From positions 1 to 8,726 of the forward strand of contig JAAWLS010000078.1 in assembly GCA_022798035.1 (NCBI GenBank): a DNA stretch of 8,726 nucleotides. The letters are read 5' to 3'. A program made the position numbers and the translations under genes. The notes below the pieces were generated by a model. It saw only the letters and a list, made by a program, of their open reading frames with translations, did no database searches and had not been told where the DNA came from. Of this stretch, positions 6,899 through 8,726 are shown piece by piece. Each line of letters starts with the position of its first letter. Within the stretch, counting starts at the first letter, position 1. The DNA comes from Lachnospiraceae bacterium (GTDB taxonomy: Bacteria > Bacillota > Clostridia > Lachnospirales > Lachnospiraceae).

Positions 6899-6942
6899 GG
6901 ATATGGATTTCCCTCCTTTTTAAAAATGCTGCAGACCTTCCT

Positions 6943-6975
6943 TTCTCAGCCCACTGTCTTTGGCGCCTGATAACT
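6943..6975 (-). repeat. Duplicate copy of the gatC 3' end, downstream of gatC
   Basis: This 33-bp segment matches 7009-7041 at 31 of 33 bases, including 22 consecutive identical bases (6943-6964 and 7009-7030). Read on the minus strand it encodes SYQAPKTVG followed by TGA, against [12 protein letters not shown] at the real gatC end. The offset is exactly 66 bp, so this second tail is in the gatC reading frame and the 21 codons between the two TGA stops are open. The flanking sequence does not align, so it is a short partial duplication rather than a full second gatC. Confidence 0.9.
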
Positions 6976-7008
6976 TCTGCTGTTCAGTATTGGCTTAGTA
7001 TATCTCCC

Positions 7009-7041
7009 TTCTCAGCCCACTGTCTTTGGCACCTGATAGCT
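7009..7041 (-). repeat. Original copy of the repeated gatC 3' end
   Basis: Partner of the direct repeat at 6943-6975. It encodes the last nine residues of GatC (SYQVPKTVG) plus the TGA stop and a few bases beyond. The two differences between copies are one synonymous Ser codon change (AGC/AGT) and one conservative Val/Ala change. Confidence 0.9.
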
Positions 7042-7335
7042 GTCCCCGCTCACATTCGGGGCATTTTTCAGCATGTTTTCCCTGTCATTTTCATTCGTCA
7101 CCACGTCTTCCCGGAATACGTTGTTTACCGGAAATACATGGGACATGGGCTCGATTCCGGAGGTATCCAGTTCGTTTAATTTATCAATATAATCCAGCAT
7201 TTCTTCCATATCCTTTTTCGCATGTTCCTTTTCCTCTGAGGATAACTCCAGTTTCGCAAGAATTTCCACGTATTCCATGGTTTCGTCCGAGATAATGTTT
7301 TGTCCCTGCCTTTGTTTTTTTTCTGATTCTCTCAT
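7012..7335 (-). CDS. gatC: Asp-tRNA(Asn)/Glu-tRNA(Gln) amidotransferase subunit C
   Basis: Small subunit that wraps around the GatA-GatB interface and stabilises the amidotransferase. 107 aa from ATG 7335, slightly longer than the usual 95-100 because of a polar N-terminal tail before [21 protein letters not shown] (15-35). The family core [21 protein letters not shown] (48-67) and the C-terminal PKTV are present. The frame is open upstream to 7413, but the extra 26 residues lie inside aspS and are not GatC-like. AGGAGG at 7348-7343, 7 nt before ATG 7335, fixes the start. It lies 11 nt after the aspS stop, with the Shine-Dalgarno overlapping that stop. The 3' end is duplicated in frame just beyond its stop. 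Confidence 0.95.
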   Translation of the reverse strand: MRESEKKQRQGQNIISDETMEYVEILAKLELSSEEKEHAKKDMEEMLDYIDKLNELDTSGIEPMSHVFPVNNVFREDVVTNENDRENMLKNAPNVSGDSYQVPKTVG

Positions 7336-7342
7336 GCTTTCT

Positions 7343-7348
7343 CCTCCT
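7343..7348 (-). promoter_or_regulatory. Shine-Dalgarno of gatC, overlapping the aspS stop
   Basis: AGGAGG on the minus strand shares bases with the TAG stop of aspS (7349-7347) and lies 7 nt before ATG 7335. It decides the gatC start and suggests ribosomes ending aspS re-initiate at gatC. Confidence 0.8.
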
Positions 7349-8726
7349 AATCCCTGACTTTGATGTGGGTTTCCCGAAGCTGCTGCTCCGTCACTTCTCC
7401 GGGTGCGCCGCACATCAAGTCCTGGGCGTTTCCATTCATGGGATATGCAATAACTTCACGGATATTTTCTTCACCCCGCAGCAGCATAATCATACGGTCA
7501 ATTCCCGGCGCCATTCCTGCGTGAGGCGGTGCGCCGAATTGAAAGGCCTGATACAGCGCGCCAAATCTGCGTTTCAGCGTTTCCTCGTCATAGCCTGCAA
7601 TTTCAAAGGCTTTTATCATGGTCTGCAAATCATGGTTGCGGACTGCACCGGAGGAAAGCTCAATTCCGTTGCAAACAATATCATACTGATAAGCCAGTAC
7701 ATCGAGAGGCTCCATGTTCTCCAGCGCTTCCAGACCTCCCTGGGGCATGGAAAACGGATTGTGGGTAAATCCGATTTGCTTCGTCTGGACGTCCCGCTCA
7801 AACATGGGAAAATCATTGACATAGCAGAATCGAAATGCATTTTTTTCCAGCAAATCCAGTTTTTCTCCCAGTTCAGTGCGAATCATACCAGCGTAATAAG
7901 CGGCTCTCTCTTCTCTGTCTGCCATAAAGAAAATGGTATCTCCCATCTCCAGCTCTGCAAGATTTTTAAGCTCCTCCTTCAATTCTTCTGGGATAAATTT
8001 GTCGATGGGGCCCTTGTAGCTTCCATCCTCCATCACTTCCAGATAACCCAGTCCTCCCATACCGATTCCCGTTGCAAATTTCAGCAGCTTTTCATGAAAT
8101 CCTTTGGACATTTCCTCATGAACCCGGATGGCCCTGACGGTCTTTCCCTGAAATGGCCGAAACGTGCATTTCTGGAAAAATTCCGTCAAATCCAGGATGC
8201 GCAGAGGATTTCTCAAATCTGGTTTATCTGTGCCGAATTCCAGCATAGCCTGGCGGTAGCTGATAACTGGATAAGGCGTCTTTGTCACCTTGCTTCCCTC
8301 CGGAGCAAATTTCTCAAATGTGCCGGATAAAATTTCTTCTCCCACCCGGAACACATCTTCCTGGTCTGCAAAACTCATTTCAAAATCAAGCTGGTAGAAT
8401 TCTCCCGGAGAGCGGTCCGCTCTGGCGTCCTCATCCCGGAAGCATGGTGCAATCTGAAAATATTTATCGAATCCAGACACCATCAAAAGCTGTTTGTACT
8501 GCTGAGGCGCCTGCGGCAGTGCATAAAATTTTCCTTTGTATTTTCGGGAGGGCACAATATAGTCTCTGGCTCCTTCCGGAGAGGAAGCACAGAGAATCGG
8601 CGTTTGTATTTCCAAAAATCCCATCTCTGTCATTTTCTCTCTCAGATAAGAAATTACCTTAGAGCGAAAAATAATGTTGTCTTTCACTTTCTGATTTCGC
8701 AAATCCAGATAACGGTATTTCAGCCG
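7347..8726 (-). CDS. aspS: Aspartyl-tRNA synthetase, N-terminus beyond window; likely non-discriminating type
   Basis: Class II synthetase that charges tRNA(Asp), and possibly tRNA(Asn), with aspartate. The frame is open to base 8726 (459 residues visible). A start at TTG 8702 is not credible, since that codon is the second Leu of the conserved LKYRYLDLR; about 135 residues with the OB-fold anticodon domain lie outside. Visible: motif 1 FLEIQTPIL, motif 2 around [24 protein letters not shown] (residues 96-119), a GAD-type insert about 190-300, and motif 3 [13 protein letters not shown] (404-416), ending at [11 protein letters not shown]. The segments SPGEFYQLD and [10 protein letters not shown], as I recall, mark the alphaproteobacterial-style AspRS, found where AsnRS is absent. 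Linkage to gatCAB supports a non-discriminating enzyme making Asp-tRNA(Asn). Identity as AspRS is certain; specificity is inference. Confidence 0.95.
   Translation of the reverse strand, partial: RLKYRYLDLRNQKVKDNIIFRSKVISYLREKMTEMGFLEIQTPILCASSPEGARDYIVPSRKYKGKFYALPQAPQQYKQLLMVSGFDKYFQIAPCFRDEDARADRSPGEFYQLDFEMSFADQEDVFRVGEEILSGTFEKFAPEGSKVTKTPYPVISYRQAMLEFGTDKPDLRNPLRILDLTEFFQKCTFRPFQGKTVRAIRVHEEMSKGFHEKLLKFATGIGMGGLGYLEVMEDGSYKGPIDKFIPEELKEELKNLAELEMGDTIFFMADREERAAYYAGMIRTELGEKLDLLEKNAFRFCYVNDFPMFERDVQTKQIGFTHNPFSMPQGGLEALENMEPLDVLAYQYDIVCNGIELSSGAVRNHDLQTMIKAFEIAGYDEETLKRRFGALYQAFQFGAPPHAGMAPGIDRMIMLLRGEENIREVIAYPMNGNAQDLMCGAPGEVTEQQLRETHIKVRD

Noticed and set aside
6917..6926. TTTTTAAAAA palindrome before gatA as a possible terminator
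   Set aside because: No loop and only A-T pairs; the A-run on the minus strand is simply the 5' part of the gatA Shine-Dalgarno region.
7336..7413. 26-residue N-terminal extension of GatC
   Set aside because: Overlaps the aspS 3' end, is not GatC-like, and a perfect Shine-Dalgarno supports ATG 7335.
7365..8330. 321-codon plus-strand open frame opposite aspS
   Set aside because: Shadow of the conserved AspRS coding frame; the antisense product resembles no protein family and its composition is that of a reverse-complement translation.
8700..8702. TTG start for aspS at 8702
   Set aside because: The TTG is the Leu of the conserved YLDLR segment and the frame continues open to the window edge; the gene is truncated by the window, not started here.

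Overview
The window looks like chromosomal DNA from a low-to-mid-GC Firmicute, most likely a gut clostridium of the Lachnospiraceae type. The evidence is strong AGGAGG ribosome-binding sites with 7-nt spacers, sigma-A type promoter hexamers, a VanZ-like protein, a MepA-like MATE pump, and an aspS-gatC-gatA-gatB cluster. The family assignment is inference from protein style and gene content; no species can be named.

Layout. (1) Bases 1-2343, minus strand: a likely three-gene operon read right to left, VanZ-family membrane protein > OmpR-type response regulator > sensor histidine kinase. The kinase is cut by the left window edge. Regulator and kinase overlap by ATGA, so their translation is probably coupled. 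(2) Bases 2344-2545: a 202-bp divergent intergenic region. It holds a near-consensus plus-strand promoter, overlapping candidate minus-strand signals, and a perfect 13-bp terminator hairpin with a T-run lying between that promoter and the next plus-strand gene. (3) Bases 2546-3907, plus strand: a MATE-family efflux transporter. (4) Bases 3908-4008: a short convergent gap with a modest candidate bidirectional terminator. (5) Bases 4009-8726, minus strand: aspS (5' end beyond the right edge) > gatC > gatA > gatB, the aspartyl-tRNA synthetase and the tRNA-dependent amidotransferase GatCAB.

How the genes work together. The right half encodes an indirect route to Asn-tRNA(Asn) (and possibly Gln-tRNA(Gln)): AspRS, if non-discriminating, charges tRNA(Asn) with Asp, and GatCAB amidates it. 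The AspRS resembles the subtype I associate with bacteria lacking AsnRS, such as alphaproteobacteria, which fits its linkage to gatCAB. The left half is a membrane/envelope-stress style module: a two-component system with a VanZ-like protein, diverging from a drug/metabolite efflux pump.

Most of the window is recognisable. Two observations merit follow-up: the probable transcription-attenuation leader in front of the MATE gene, and a duplicated copy of the gatC 3' end lying exactly in frame after the gatC stop codon. I see no convincing new multi-gene system, CRISPR array, tRNA/rRNA gene or insertion sequence. No gene-free stretch exceeds 300 bases.
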